DNA of 64,000 nucleotides from Undaria pinnatifida (taxonomy: Eukaryota; Sar; Phaeophyceae; Laminariales; Alariaceae). Positions 1 to 11,387 of this stretch are shown here, piece by piece. Where the stretch lies: positions 8,928,381-8,992,380 of the forward strand of contig JABAKD010000011.1 of the NCBI GenBank assembly GCA_012845835.1, in the 5' to 3' direction. The notes beneath the pieces are model-generated. The model worked only from the letters and a program-made list of their open reading frames with translations, had not been told where the DNA came from and searched no databases. Within the stretch, counting starts at the first letter, position 1. Every line of letters starts with the position of its first letter. A program made the translations under genes and the position numbers.

Positions 1-30
1 GCTCACGTGCGTATTCGCAGTTATTCGGCT

Positions 31-345
31 GACGCACGCTACGATAGATAAGAGACAGAGCACTTTCCGGCTTTTTATTCTGAATCACAGTGACAGTGCT
101 CGTTTTATTAAAAGAAACCAAAATCGTCGGAATTTCATTCTTTTTTCCCAAATTAGGTTTTGAAATGCACACACATATATATACATAGGCCATGGGATTT
201 TGTTCATCGGGCTATGCACCCTTTTCAATTTTCTTCGAAGTCAGTGTTTGGGTGACGTATCTGATATTGGCCTTAGGAGCCTCAGAACACACACAAACAA
301 GACTATTATACTATCAGTAGAGAACCTCTACGGTACGTATAGAAT
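31..345 (-). mobile_element. Family C MITE-like element, degenerate
   Basis: The left end GACGCACGCTACGATAG matches the terminal inverted repeat of the C family, whose consensus is close to ACGCGTGCTACGATAGAGGT. The right end is a weak match (ACCTCTACGGTACGTATAG near 326-344). Internal landmarks appear in reversed order relative to the copy at 29404: CTGAATCAC, then CAAAATCGTCGG, then ATAGGCCATGGGATTTT. This is a decayed inverted copy; the boundaries are approximate. Confidence 0.5.
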
Positions 346-605
346 GATCAGTCGCTTCCTCAGCATTGGAAGCTCGAGCTGTCCCCTCCCGGCGCTTGCC
401 GTTACTACTACTCCGACAGCGCAAGCTGCCGTGGTATTCGGAGGCGTGAGTATGTCTCGACCCGACTTGATCCCTGAGGATCAGGTGCGGTGGAAATAGC
501 CAGGATTGAAGACATCCGTCCGGGCAGGTTAGTGTTGGACCTGCGCCGCCTCACCCACTATTACAAAACCCACGGCCATGAGAAAACGCCCTTCCGCCGG
601 ACTTG
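346..605. other. Gene-free stretch, no recognisable feature
   Basis: Short open frames only (99 and 74 codons) with no recognisable composition or motif. Nothing supportable is seen here. Confidence 0.4.
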
Positions 606-893
606 GCCCAGTTACACGGTACTACCTACACAACCCACTAGGGCGTTGGTCCTTGGCGGTATTATTGCGCGTTCGTACAATTGCAAGTTTCTTGGGTTTA
701 CATATCAACTTTGATGTTTTTCGAGTTCCAATGTAAATGAATGTGTTACACTATGTTGGCCCAGTTTCGGTCCAACCTACAACCCACTAGAGCGTTGGTC
801 CTTGGCGGAATTGTTACAATTGCAAGTGTCTTGGGCTTACGGATCAACTTTGACGTTTTTCGAGTTCCAATGTGAATGAATATGTTATACTAT
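606..893. repeat. Tandem duplication, about 150-bp unit, two copies
   Basis: The copy at about 606-755 and the copy at about 758-893 share GCCCAGTT, AACCCACTAG, GCGTTGGTCCTTGGCGG, ACAATTGCAAGT, TTGGG and TTTTTCGAGTTCCAATGT in the same order. The second copy has lost about 15 bases after TTGGCGG. No coding frame survives across both copies. It may be a fragment of an unrecognised element. Confidence 0.8.
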
Positions 894-1111
894 TTTCAGT
901 AGTACAATGAAAACTACGGTACTAGTATACCTGGTTTACCAGAGAGCACTCCTTGTGCCGCCAACAACATGGCATGCTCTCGTCTGCGCTCGTCGGAACA
1001 CGAGCGAAGTAGTTGCAACCAGCGCATAGTATATACCTGGCACGAAACAACAAATGCTGTACAGTATAGGCTGTACAGTAGTCGTAGTATTATAGCGGTC
1101 GCTCTATAATG

Positions 1112-1217
1112 GTGCCGTTTGAGTAGTAGTGCCGTTTGAGTGGTAGTGCCGTTTGAGTGGTAGTGCCGTTTGAGTGGTAGTGCCGGGGTTGGTAGTGCCG
1201 GGGTTGGTAGTGCCGGG
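1112..1217. repeat. Two abutting minisatellites (17-bp x4, then 15-bp x3)
   Basis: Four units of GTGCCGTTTGAGTGGTA (the first has AGTAGTA) are followed without a gap by three units of GTGCCGGGGTTGGTA. Both units share GTGCC at the start and GGTA at the end. The 15-mer array therefore looks like a derivative of the 17-mer that expanded separately. Confidence 0.85.
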
Positions 1218-1903
1218 GTTGCCTGATATAGGTGCCTGTATAGGTCTAATCGTTTGGCCAGCCTGCAACCACCGGTGGTCTAAGATTTTCGTACATAGTA
1301 GTAGCTGTTGTAGTTGATGTTGTACGGTAGGGCCGCTATTTCAGGCTGGCGCGTAGCGGCACTTCGTATAGGCTACTCGTGCTTTCAGTGTTTATTAACT
1401 TCGAGGCTAAAATGCTTGGAAGTCTAGTCTATACTTTCCACCTGCGGGCCGATACTGTCGGTCGGATGGACAACTACATTAATAGCTGCTGCTGCAGAAT
1501 AAGTGTTGACTTATTCTGTTAAGCGTTGTTGCATTCCGGCGTCAGCTGTTGCATCCCGGCGTCAGCCGTCAGCCCTGTTTAACGTATAAAATAGTAGGTA
1601 CGTAGGTATCGGGTACCTCCAGGTGGTGCATTGATTAGGACTAATATCACGACCAAACAACGATTTCACTTCAAACACGATCTTTACCTTGATTGTCCGG
1701 TGGTCTTGGAATCGCGTTGACAGCCTTGGGGTCAGCGCCGAGACCTTATACCCAGGTATTAGTACTGCTGTGTCTGCACGCGATGGTCTGTATCTCCTCC
1801 GGGGCGACAATGATCATCAGCCAGAGAGAATGTTGGAGATTCCCGCACTGGTGCATGGTTTGTTTATTGAGCATTGGATTTCCGTATATCTTTTTTTTGT
1901 CAA
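1218..1903. other. Gene-free stretch
   Basis: Apart from a short direct duplication near 1523-1567 (GTTGCATYCCGGCGTCAGC, two copies), nothing recognisable is present. The open frames are short and overlap each other on both strands. Confidence 0.4.
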
Positions 1904-2169
1904 TGTTAAGATACGGCCTCGAAAGACCTGTAATTATCCGAATTTGGTATCATCTCGATGTGTTTCGTATGATAAGGTTGGCGTTTTGTATTCGGGAAAG
2001 TTAGGAAATAGATCGGAGGCACGTGCCTCCGATCTCAGAAGCCATCCGGGGCTCTGGTGGAGTTGACTAAAGCTACTACGAAGGCAAAGAAAGTGAGTAC
2101 TCTCCAAGGACCTGTTCAATTGGCATACCTGTCGAAGGGGGGGACTGTGCCCCCACCAATAACCTTACA
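1904..2169 (+). repeat. Left LTR of TRIM-like element
   Basis: Starts TGTTAAG and ends CTTACA. It contains a perfect 26-bp palindrome at 2010-2035, centred on GAGGCACGTGCCTC. About 85-90 percent identical by eye to the right LTR at 2536-2804. Confidence 0.75.
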
Positions 2170-2174
2170 AATGA

Positions 2175-2191
2175 TGGCGTCGTCGGCAGGA
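2175..2191 (+). promoter_or_regulatory. Primer-binding site, tRNA-Ser type
   Basis: TGGCGTCGTCGGCAGGA lies five bases after the LTR end. It starts with TGG, complementary to CCA, and continues as the complement of a serine tRNA acceptor and T-stem strand. The same motif with one base changed follows the LTR-like repeat at 3294-3380. Confidence 0.65.
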
Positions 2192-2230
2192 CCCTCGCCA
2201 TAGTACTTTTTCTGTGGTTGGTTTGCCGTA

Positions 2231-2330
2231 GAGCCTTTCCTGCCCCCCCCCCCGCCACACCGGCGGTATGCGGCAGGTTCTGGAGCCTTTTCTCCTGCCC
2301 CCCGCCACACCGGCGGCACGCGGCAGGTTT
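2231..2330. repeat. Direct duplication (~51 bp x2) inside the TRIM element
   Basis: GAGCCTTT...CCTGCCCCCC, CGCCACACCGGCGG and CGCGGCAGGTT occur twice in order. Each unit contains an imperfect hairpin around CCGCCACACCGGCGG. Confidence 0.75.
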
Positions 2331-2535
2331 TGTTGGGTGAGTTTTGCCTTGTTGTAGGGTCTGCGTTTCTTTCAACTGCTTTTCTTCGCGTGTTCCTGGC
2401 TCCATAGCCGGACCGTGAGAGCTGTTGGAGTTGGTTTTGAGGAGCCGCATCTTCGAGTCATGGTCTAATTCGTAGAACCGGAGTTTCCCCGAATCTCCCA
2501 TATTTGTGCATATGCGACTCATCAGGGTGGGCTAG

Positions 2536-2804
2536 TGTTAAGATACGGCCTCGAAAGGCCTGTGATTATCAGAATTTGATATCATATCGATGGGTGTCGT
2601 ATGACAAGGTTGGCGTTTTATATTCGGGAAAGTTAGGAAGTAGATCGGAGGCTCGTGCCTCCGATCTCAGAAACCATCCGGGGCTCTGGTGGAGTCGAAT
2701 AAAGCTACGTCTCTACGAAGGCAAAGAAAGTGAGTACTCTCCGAGGACCTGCTCATTTGGCAAACCTGCAGGGGGCACTCTGTGTCCCCACCAATAACCT
2801 TACA
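2536..2804 (+). repeat. Right LTR of TRIM-like element
   Basis: Starts TGTTAAGATACGGCC and ends ACCTTACA. The palindrome at 2642-2667 is conserved except for two central bases. A third copy of this LTR is at 23403-23679. Confidence 0.75.
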
Positions 2805-3000
2805 TTAGTATATGGGATTAATAGTACAAACTATGTCAAGTATTGTTTGGTTTGGTTGTCGTGTGCACCTTGATAAGAAATACACGAAAAGCAACGTATA
2901 TGTACGGTAAAGGCCACCTCTTGAAGAAGAAAAATGATTATCCAGATCGGTACCCAGGACTTGCGTTTCCAGTTTGGGAGAGGGGGCGTTCTACAGTAAG

Positions 3001-3245
3001 GCACATGCTACCATAGAGGTAGCACCTTTCGCTCTTAATCACGGGGCGCCTTAATCCAAAATCGTCGGACAAAAACACGCCATTTTTGGCATGGTCCTCG
3101 TGTTGTGTACCTAGGCCATGGGATTCTTCAAATCCGGTCGCAGTTTTATTTTTCTCCAGATCAGTTTTTCGGAGAGCCCTTGATAAGCTCCCAAAATTGA
3201 GGAAAACCCTCAGAAAACAAGGGGAGGACCTCTATCTCAAAAGGG
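3001..3245 (-). mobile_element. Family C MITE-like element
   Basis: Left end GCACATGCTACCATAGAGGT is a strong C-family terminus. Reversed internal landmarks follow: GGGGCGCCTTAATCC, AAAATCGTCGG, GTACCTAGGCCATGGG and GGAAAACCCTCAG. The right end AGGACCTCTATCTC is degenerate. Confidence 0.7.
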
Positions 3246-3293
3246 GGTATAACGGCTCTCGGGTTTAACATAATTTTCTTGTAAATATCAACC

Positions 3294-3674
3294 TGTGTTT
3301 AAATGCTTAGTTTGGGTATATTATTGGTTAACCATTTGCAAGTGATCAAACGGACTAAAACCGCACTAAATACCTTAACAAATGGCGTTGTCGGCAGGAC
3401 TTGGGTTTTTTTGGTTGTGGGTTCAAATCCCACGTCCACCACAATGAAACGTTTTTCAGACTTTCCCCATGTCGAACTTGAAAAATACTCTCCCCGGTAT
3501 ACCCAGGAAATGAAACGACTCGGTTAATTGACAGATCCGCCCGTATATTCTGCCGACCTGCTAACCCGCCGTTTCAGGGGGGGAGTGCTATAAGGCTTAA
3601 TATAATATGGGTAAGCTATTGGTTAACCTTTTGCAAGTGGTCAAACGGACTAATACCCCACAAAAACCTCAACA
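3294..3674 (+). mobile_element. Very small TRIM-like LTR element (~380 bp)
   Basis: Two direct repeats of about 87-89 bp (3294-3380, 3586-3674) share TATTGGTTAACC, TTTGCAAGTG, TCAAACGGACTAA and an end close to CTYAACA. Three bases after the left repeat is TGGCGTTGTCGGCAGGA (3383-3399), nearly identical to the tRNA-Ser-type primer site at 2175. A purine tract AGGGGGGGA (3577-3585) sits directly before the right repeat, which begins TG. LTR, primer site, tract and LTR are thus all in the correct order. No coding capacity and no clear target-site duplication. Confidence 0.75.
3417..3441 (+). other. tRNA-like T-arm and acceptor 3' strand
   Basis: A five-base-pair stem GTGGG/CCCAC encloses the canonical seven-base loop TTCAAAT (B-box GGTTCAAATCC), followed by GTCCACC and A. 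No D-arm, anticodon arm or matching 5' acceptor strand (GGTGGAC) is visible upstream, so this is not a functional tRNA gene. It lies 18 bases after the primer-binding site of the small TRIM. Confidence 0.5.
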
Positions 3675-6650
3675 CCTGTGCCCTTCTTACGGCATTGGCT
3701 TTGGTTTATTGTATGGTATATCCTGTATTCTACTGCTGGTATACTTCCTCGGAGGTCTCGTACGCTTTGTCTGGCAAATACGAAATGTCAAAAATGCGGA
3801 TTATTACCTGGTACTATTAATAGTTCCACCGGGAAAACAGATCTCTTCGGTCTGGCATCACCCGGGCACCATCGTTCAGTCACACATATTTTTCCAACCT
3901 AAATATATTGCGGCGTAAATTTTATATAGAGCAAGAGTAAAATGTTTAGTTGTGTTTGGAGTAGGTGAAGCTCCTGAACCATGCTATCATGTACGCGGAC
4001 TACAGCAGTTTCAAGTACTCAATGATTGTACGTCGTAGTGTATGTAGTGTTTGTTACTAGCGACAGGGGCGAGAGGCTTATCTTGTTGCTAGAGTTACTA
4101 CACCGTCGTGTCTTGACCAAAGGGGGAGGTGTCGATTCGCGGGTCGCTTGTTTGCACCCTTTTTCACAACGAGATAAATGAAGAGTAAAAAAAGCGCTTT
4201 TCTCGTTTATTATAAAACGCAAGGTTCCACTCTGTGCACGAAAATAAACATGAGCACGACCCTTGAGGTATTAGGTGGACACAAAGCGCTCTCCCCTATG
4301 CTACGGTCCAGATGCCATTTAACCCTTTAAGCACCGAACTCCCGACATGGCGATAAACCACTTGGAATTATTCTAGGATAATTTAAGAGTTGGAAAAATG
4401 GGTTGAGCTGGTAATAGTGAAGATATGTGGCCGGACAGTTTAACAAGACCGTCGGACAGATAGTTCCTCCCCGATGGTCCACGCGGTGTGTGGGTCGCAC
4501 GACATTTGTATGTTTCAATTTGACATTGCGCACGTATCGTGCAGCCCCAGTGGCAGAGATTTTTCGAAAACCAAATAAATGTGTAGACTAAATATATATA
4601 TATATATATATATGCCTGGTACAGTACTCCAGAGCGTATGTTTACTGTTAGTTCTTACTGTAATGTCATATTTATTTATGTGTCAATCGGAAACAGAAGT
4701 AAAAAATGTAGAGACCACGCTCTGGCTGCCGCCTGTAGGGTCGTGTTTGTGGCAAACATTTAAACTTGATGAGTAGAGAGTTCGCTACCTGTATACAATG
4801 CATAACTGGAACATGCGAAGGAACACATCGAGGGAACCCATACAGAGGGCGGGGGGGGTGGACATTCAGACCGCGACGCAACGGATGCCCACCGCAGATA
4901 ACTTCCACACCCATCCGCCGAACACATCAATCACGCCACTCCAGCCGCGCTTGCTTGCTCACGGCTCTGTTGTAGCATACAATACGCGGTATATCTACCT
5001 CCGGACGGGGCCGTCGCACGCAGATAGCCTGTCTACGCACACACGGGAGGGGGGCTGTATTGAGGAAGAGCATCTAGCTCGCGTGTAAAAGCGGATTTGC
5101 AGCGTGTAAAAATCGAGGGGTACTATATCTTCGACCATTCGTACGAAGAGCACGACAGCGAGCACTACCAGCTTAGGCACTTTTAAAATAGGGACGCGTC
5201 GGCAGGACCTGCAAACTGAGTGAGCCTCTGCTTCGAGCGGACGCTCCCTCCCGCATGGCGTCTTCTTCGCATGTTGGTAAGACATGCTGAGAACATGATA
5301 TGCATGTTCGACATACACCGTAACCGCTGAATTGCAGCTGTCGGCACGCCGACTATTCTACTGCTGCGCGTCGGGCCGAAGTGTGTTTCTACGTGCACCG
5401 ATCAATGCCGCATCCAGATATCAGTATTCTAATATATGGGCAGACAAGATGTAGGCTTGAAATCAGGTACTTCGGTCATGTTCGAATGACAAAAAGAAAG
5501 GGCGCCTCGGGTGCTTCGAAGCATGATCGCAATAATGTGGCTTCAGATACCTTGTCAATACATAAATTACGGCATTGAGCAAGCGCGTCAATTTCATAGC
5601 CCCAAAACCGAATTGGGTGTGCGAGCCAAGCCGCAGGCGCAGCAACTATGCACTCCCGCGCGGGGGCGCTCAACACACAGTTCCACCTGAATAGTACATC
5701 CCACGTACATCATACAATCATAAGTTTCGTCGATGACAGCGGTTCGTGGGATGAGTTCGTGGGATGAGGTGCTCCGTGTGGACATCGACATACACCTAAT
5801 ATAGTACGTGATACATGCTTTCAGGTTGCGTGGTCAGCATCACTCTAAACTGCCGGGAGTAAGGAAAATTTATTGCGTTTTGCCATCATGCAATCAATGT
5901 GGAGGGCCACACTACAATGAGCAGCTTAGACTAAAACCCACGGGAACGACGTTTCCTCATACGAGGTTGAACAATTACACAGCGAGAAGCCCCCCGGATA
6001 GCTAAACCACGCAAGCGAGACCGTTCACGTTCGCTTTTGTCTTGCTGTAGTGGAGGTATATTGCTGCTTAGCGATGGTTGTGTTCTTGCTTTGTGGCGTT
6101 GGCATGTGTGCCAGCTCGTGACTGATGTGTATGCTCACAGTAGACTCGCTTGACGCCAAGACACAGCAGTCCTAGATAGCTAAATACTACATGGGCCAGG
6201 TAATCCGTGGCACTATGTAGCGACAAGGATAACTACTGACTGTTTGAAAAGTATCATTGCTAGGTATACCTGGTGATATATTGCTTAGTTTTAAATCTGA
6301 CACTGCATTGCCATAAACTGAGGATTTGCCTGTCGTGGTAATCTCACTGCCATCGACCATCGTAGCAGCAGAAGTGCGTCGTATTATTGGAGCTTGTATG
6401 CACAGCAGTATATGCTTCATTTTGCCACCCCGACCCATCTAAACTGGAACCAGGTAGCACGCATGACGCATGCCAATATAGTATATATGATGAATACCTA
6501 CAACAAGTGGCACGAAAGTAGAAGCCGGCGTTCAAGCTTCTGTTTGGAACTATTTCGTTTTTATGTGTAAGGAGACGAGAAGGCCATTCCACCTCTTGGC
6601 CTTGACTTGAACGTAGCGACGCCAGCTTGACTAGTGGCACTAGCAGTACT
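3675..6650. other. Gene-free stretch with minor features
   Basis: Holds an (AT)n tract at 4591-4613 and, at about 5192-5207, a partial match (CGTCGGCAGGACC) to the TRIM primer-binding site without a visible LTR. The open frames are short, overlap on both strands and show no recognisable domains. Confidence 0.4.
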
Positions 6651-6766
6651 GACGCGTGCGATGGCAGAGATAGAATCTTTTTGCCTAAATTATTTCTGTC
6701 TGAAAGACGGAACTCCCTAACTCAAAGTTGTCGGAATAGCACTCTTATTTTGCGGTACAACAAGGC

Positions 6767-7215
6767 CAGGGGAGTCACGTTTCGGAACTCGTTTTGCAAT
6801 ACCTCGGAGTCACTCGCGCGAGTGACCCCGGTCGGAAGATCATGCTTATGTTGCCCTAGATCAAGGCCAGGGGGGTCACCTTTAGGGGCTCTTTTCCCGA
6901 TAGCTCGGAGTCACTCGCACGAGTGATATTACCTGTTCCTTCGCGGTCTTACGCTTTGGTGCTTTTTCAATTTTGCTATATGAGTCCGCCACGGAATAGT
7001 ATGCTACGCTCTGCACCAAAACAAAATCATGAAGTACTTTGTTATGGCATTGCCCTGGACAGCCCGTGGTCTTGTTATACCGTGTACAGAGTAACTGGTG
7101 CCAGTGGTAAAAGCCGGGTGGTTGACATGGGGGTACTCGTATATCATAACATCATCATAACATCATGATAACACCATGATAACATCGTCAGAACACCGTC
7201 GTAACATCCCCCTAC
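6767..7215 (+). mobile_element. Family B element with a duplicated left end
   Basis: The left part is present twice, each time as CAAGGCCAGGGG, GTCAC, CTCGGAGTCACTCG. Palindromes are GTCACTCGCGCGAGTGAC at 6809-6826 and TCACTCGCACGAGTGA at 6911-6926. The core continues CCTTCGCGGTCTTACGCTT and CCGCCACGGAATAGTATGCTACGCT. The right end is near CATCCCCCTACTAATACC (7205-7222). Confidence 0.55.
7143..7204. repeat. 13-bp minisatellite
   Basis: About five imperfect units of ATAACATCATGAT (CATAACATCATCATAACATC...). It sits at the right end of the B element. Confidence 0.7.
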
Positions 7216-7391
7216 TAATACCTTACCCTTGGTCAGCGGTCAGTATTAATAGCACGTCCTTGTCATAGACCTACAACTAGTCCGTGGGTTTGGTCATCGG
7301 TTGGGAGTTTTTAGTATGCTCAAACGCGGTTTGGGGGTGAGGCATACAGCTCAACTCAGCAGCCACGGAAAATCGTCGGGACAACCCGCCC

Positions 7392-7896
<505 letters not shown>

Positions 7897-9164
7897 AAGA
7901 ACTCCCAGTAATGGTGTTGCAAATCCATGCTAGAATTGTGGTTGAGGGGGGCGCACAAGTTGATGCGGAAAGCCAACCAACCAGAACTCTCTACGGTTGA
8001 TTATGTTCATAGTTATTGCCCAGTTTTAATGAGTACTCTTTCTTTCCAGCCTAATTTGAAAGAAGCTTTAACCTCAGTGAACTTGTGCACAAGCAGTGGT
8101 CACAAGTGTGGTGTACCGTTTCCTCGCCGGTAAGTGCCTTCATTTTGTGGCGCGCAGGGTTCAGCTTTCCCACTTTATACATTTTTGCGCTTGTCGACTT
8201 GTATCTCGAATTTCGCCAGCTCGCTCTCTCGCAGTTTCTGCCTGTCCAGTTGTAAGAAACAGTCCTATGCGCGGTTTGAACCTACGAGTTGGACCTCAAC
8301 AGGTACGCGGCTTACTATTTGTATTGATCTACCGGCGACGCCAGCGTGGTAGGTGCCGACTCCATCTAATCGATAAATTGCACTATGTGGTGTAAAGTTA
8401 CGACTACTTTGTCCTGACGAGTTGCTATCGCTACGTGCCACCGTAGTATATGCTCCCCCACCGCCACATACGCTCCGGAGTAATATATATGCTCCAGGGT
8501 GTAACTCCGACACCTGCCGTTTCGGTGGTGCGTTAAGATAGAGCCAAACCATTTATGTCCTAGCTATCATGTAGCCCCCATCCCGAAAACGATCGACAGG
8601 GAAACACCTCGTTAAACAATGGCGCCCTTGGCGAGCAAAGCACTTCACTGGTATCGAACATCCCTCTCTCTTGGAAAACTGGACATGGCAAATCCACACT
8701 CTATGTCGGGGCCATGCAGTCGTTGTGTGAACGTGAGGACATGGGGTCTTGAAAGGAGTCTGATAAATCTGGTGTACACAAATTCTCTGAAAACGTTGAT
8801 CACCCTTCTACAAACGTCCTGGTGCACAGTCTGCGCAGTGGTTACAAACCTCGTCTTTCTGTCTCTCCGGACTAGATACTCTTAGATCGGGCACTGTGGC
8901 GCAGTATGTACTGCCAGCATACGAGCATATACTACCTCTCTGGCCATAAAATACTCCCCCGCATAACTAGGGCTATCGCAAAAACGACGTAAATGGCTAA
9001 CTACCAGCAAGTGCAAGCTTGCTTACGATCATTTTGGGATAAGGAGAGCTACACGTCGTTCACAAAATGGTTTAGCCCAAAGGTGCTATTATAGCTCTAT
9101 ATCGTACCACACGTCACTCTGTACACTATTAATATCAATAGTATCAAAAATACACCAAAGCGCT
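7897..9164. other. Gene-free stretch
   Basis: Only short overlapping open frames. No element termini, tandem repeats or RNA genes were recognised. Confidence 0.4.
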
Positions 9165-9385
9165 ACGACGCTAGCGGGGGGCACTTCTGGGCTCCCTGCT
9201 ATTTCGGTTGCTCGGCCTTACTCGCGCGAGTGTGACCCGCCCGTTCTCCTTGCGGTCTTAGGCTTCCGCGGGTGTGTTGTAACTTCGCGATATTAATCCG
9301 CAATGGACTGGGTATAGCTAAGCTGGGCCAAACCTTCTCGCCTGGAGTGTTTGTGTCATTGGGCGGCGTCACTTGCGCGAGTGAC
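9165..9385 (+). mobile_element. Family B element
   Basis: Left palindrome half TACTCGCGCGAGTG (about 9219-9232) and right palindrome GTCACTTGCGCGAGTGAC (9368-9385) bracket the shared core CCTTGCGGTCTTAGGCTT, CGATATTAATCCGCAATGG and GGGTATAGCTAAGCTGGGCC. The outer CTACGGTAGGGG ends are not clear in this copy. Confidence 0.6.
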
Positions 9386-11340
9386 CCAAACTCGGTGGTG
9401 ACAAAGAGGGGATGATAGAGTATGATACTACAATACCGCAGGACGCCTTGGCCGATAGGTATGGGCCCTTGCCTGGGAGGTGAAGAAAGCTATCGGGTAA
9501 CCAGCGTTCAGTCTCGTGCCGCGAGAGTCCAAATCCACGGTGAGTTTCGCCGGAAGCAATGGGATGGTGGTCAATTAAACCCCCAGTCCACGAGATATCT
9601 CGCTGGGGGGATCTGGCAAAAAACGTCTTCATTGCTCTGATCGGTGTTGCTGAAAAAACGGCCCATCGGATAGTCCGCTAGATGAGATGGCCAATTTCAC
9701 GTTCCTAACGAATATGTACGTGTTGTTTTTATGGTCCTGGCTAATGTCGGCTGCAATATCGTTAGGTCATTCTTAGTGTTTTGGTAACGTCAGCCAATGT
9801 TTGGGCTGTACGCGCTGGCACCCCAAAGGCCCTCTATTTCTCTGACCGAATGATTTGGCAGCTAATAATGGCGGTGAGACGTTGCACTGGCGTGTTCTTC
9901 CAGCCCAGCTGACTCCAGAGTTGCTGGAGCGTGTCTGTCCTATGGTCATGGACTATCTTATGGCGATGTCTTAATGTGAGCACAACGTGTAGTGACCGTC
10001 GAAGTAGCCTGCGGCGATGGTCAGGTGTGGGAACGACAACAGACCATCGCATCTCCGATGGACCGTTGAAGAAAACAACTCGTGATACGGCAGCTTTCTG
10101 TTGTAGTGACGCTGGCACTACTACGTATCCGGCTGCATTCGAAGAAAGGCAGTACACGACCGGTACTACTCTGTGTAGTTGACAAGTGTCAACAGTGACA
10201 ACAGCAGTTTTTACATACTATACGTGATGTTGATTAATTTGAGCCAGCTGGACAATATGAAGCAAATGTTTTCGCATCTCCTTGGCTCCACCGCTCCACC
10301 GCGTGTTCTCGGGGTGGCATATATTTACCCCTTGGTAGTGTGGCAAACTACCTTTTATAACTGTCCGGCAGCGCCGAGTCACACCTACACCAGGACCTAC
10401 AATGCCCCGGTGTCAAGCTGCCGTCGTATGATTGTACGAGCTATACTTGCAACCAATCGTGGAGTATGTGCGGTCTCCATATTTAGCTATGGTCGTGGAC
10501 ATCGGACAAAAAACTCTCTTTAATTATGAGCGGCTTGTTATTATGCTCGCAACCTCGCCTGGACAATGGAACGCCGGCCAGCAACTAGGCTAAGTAGGAC
10601 TGCAACACAACGCCGATGATGTTCTCTGTCGTGGGTGAAACCGGAAGTTGAGCAATACGGCCCCCTACGAGCCGGACGAGAAAACAAGAAAACTGCGTGC
10701 GGTTGTTTGCTTCCGTTAGCCCTGTTGAAGGAGACGTTTCAAACTCGGATTATCCTTTCCTTCTTACAACTACTTTATCACTGTTATTATATGATCATTA
10801 TTATTTGACCAACTACCTGGTACGAGTACACGGGTAGCGTGGAAAAATGGTTTTGGCTCTAGGAACTGAATCCTGGGCTAAATATGCCTGTTTAACCCGC
10901 CAAGAACACTGTTAAAACAACGGATACACCCCGCAAGGTTTTCACTCCGTTGTTTGTCGAGGGCTTGATCCCACTTCTCCGCTTATCTACGTAGGGTCCC
11001 ACTTTGAGTTTTAGCGCAACCAAAGAATCAGTTCTCAGAAATGTGTATTATTGTTGGTCATAACTGAGGCCAAAAACAATGGATACTTGGGGGTTTTGGG
11101 GTAAAAATGATAATGTCGTCAAAACTGACGAACAGTCAAACTAAGGCTATCGAGAACCGGAAAAGTACTAGTCTACAGGTATGTGTTTTCGGCCGTCCCG
11201 CCGAGTAAATCGCGTGTTGTCGGCCTAAAATCTCAGTTCTGAGGGCGCAAAAACGATTGCCCATAAAAGCAATTGGTCTTATTATCATAACTAGTACCTA
11301 CGGTATTCTTCTTGCTATCGATGTTATTGTTATTATTACT
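9386..11340. other. Gene-free stretch
   Basis: Open frames up to 114 codons, none with recognisable features. No element boundaries are seen. Confidence 0.4.
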
Positions 11341-11351
11341 GTTGGTGGTGG

Positions 11352-11386
<35 letters not shown>

Positions 11387-11387
11387 A
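11341..11387. repeat. (GTT)n microsatellite
   Basis: About 15 units, impure at the left end (GTTGGTGGTGGTTGTTGTT...). Confidence 0.9.

Larger units (their letters stand above)
1904..2804 (+). mobile_element. TRIM-like LTR element with two ~267-bp LTRs
   Basis: Two direct repeats (1904-2169 and 2536-2804) begin TGTTAAGATACGGCC and end CTTACA, the TG...CA ends typical of LTRs. They flank only about 366 bp. Six bases after the left repeat is TGGCGTCGTCGGCAGGA (2175-2191). Its complement, TCCTGCCGACGACGCCA, fits the 3' end of a eukaryotic tRNA-Ser with CCA, so this is a good primer-binding site. The purine tract before the right LTR is short (CAGGGTGGG). No gag or pol coding is present, as expected for a terminal-repeat retrotransposon in miniature. 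No clear target-site duplication was seen. Strand is inferred from the primer-binding site. Confidence 0.75.
6651..7300 (-). mobile_element. Composite element: family C interrupted by family B
   Basis: The left C terminus GACGCGTGCGATGGCAGAGATAG is followed by reversed C landmarks: CTGAAAGACGGAACTCC, CTAACTC and AAGTTGTCGG. A B element follows at about 6767-7215. After it C sequence resumes: GTCATAGACCTAC, CCGTGGG and TCATCGGTTGGGAG. The B part has its palindromes at 6809-6826 and 6911-6926. Right end approximate. Confidence 0.6.

Noticed and set aside
2076-2522. 148-codon minus frame inside the TRIM-like element
   Set aside because: It covers LTR, poly-C and a direct duplication; there are no gag or pol features.
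1904-2804. CRISPR-like or satellite explanation for the 266-bp repeats
   Set aside because: Only two copies flank a unique interior, with TG/CA ends and a primer site, which fits an LTR element much better.
3345-3445. Complete tRNA gene around the T-arm at 3417-3441
   Set aside because: No D-arm, anticodon stem or matching 5' acceptor strand (GGTGGAC); reported only as a tRNA-like fragment.
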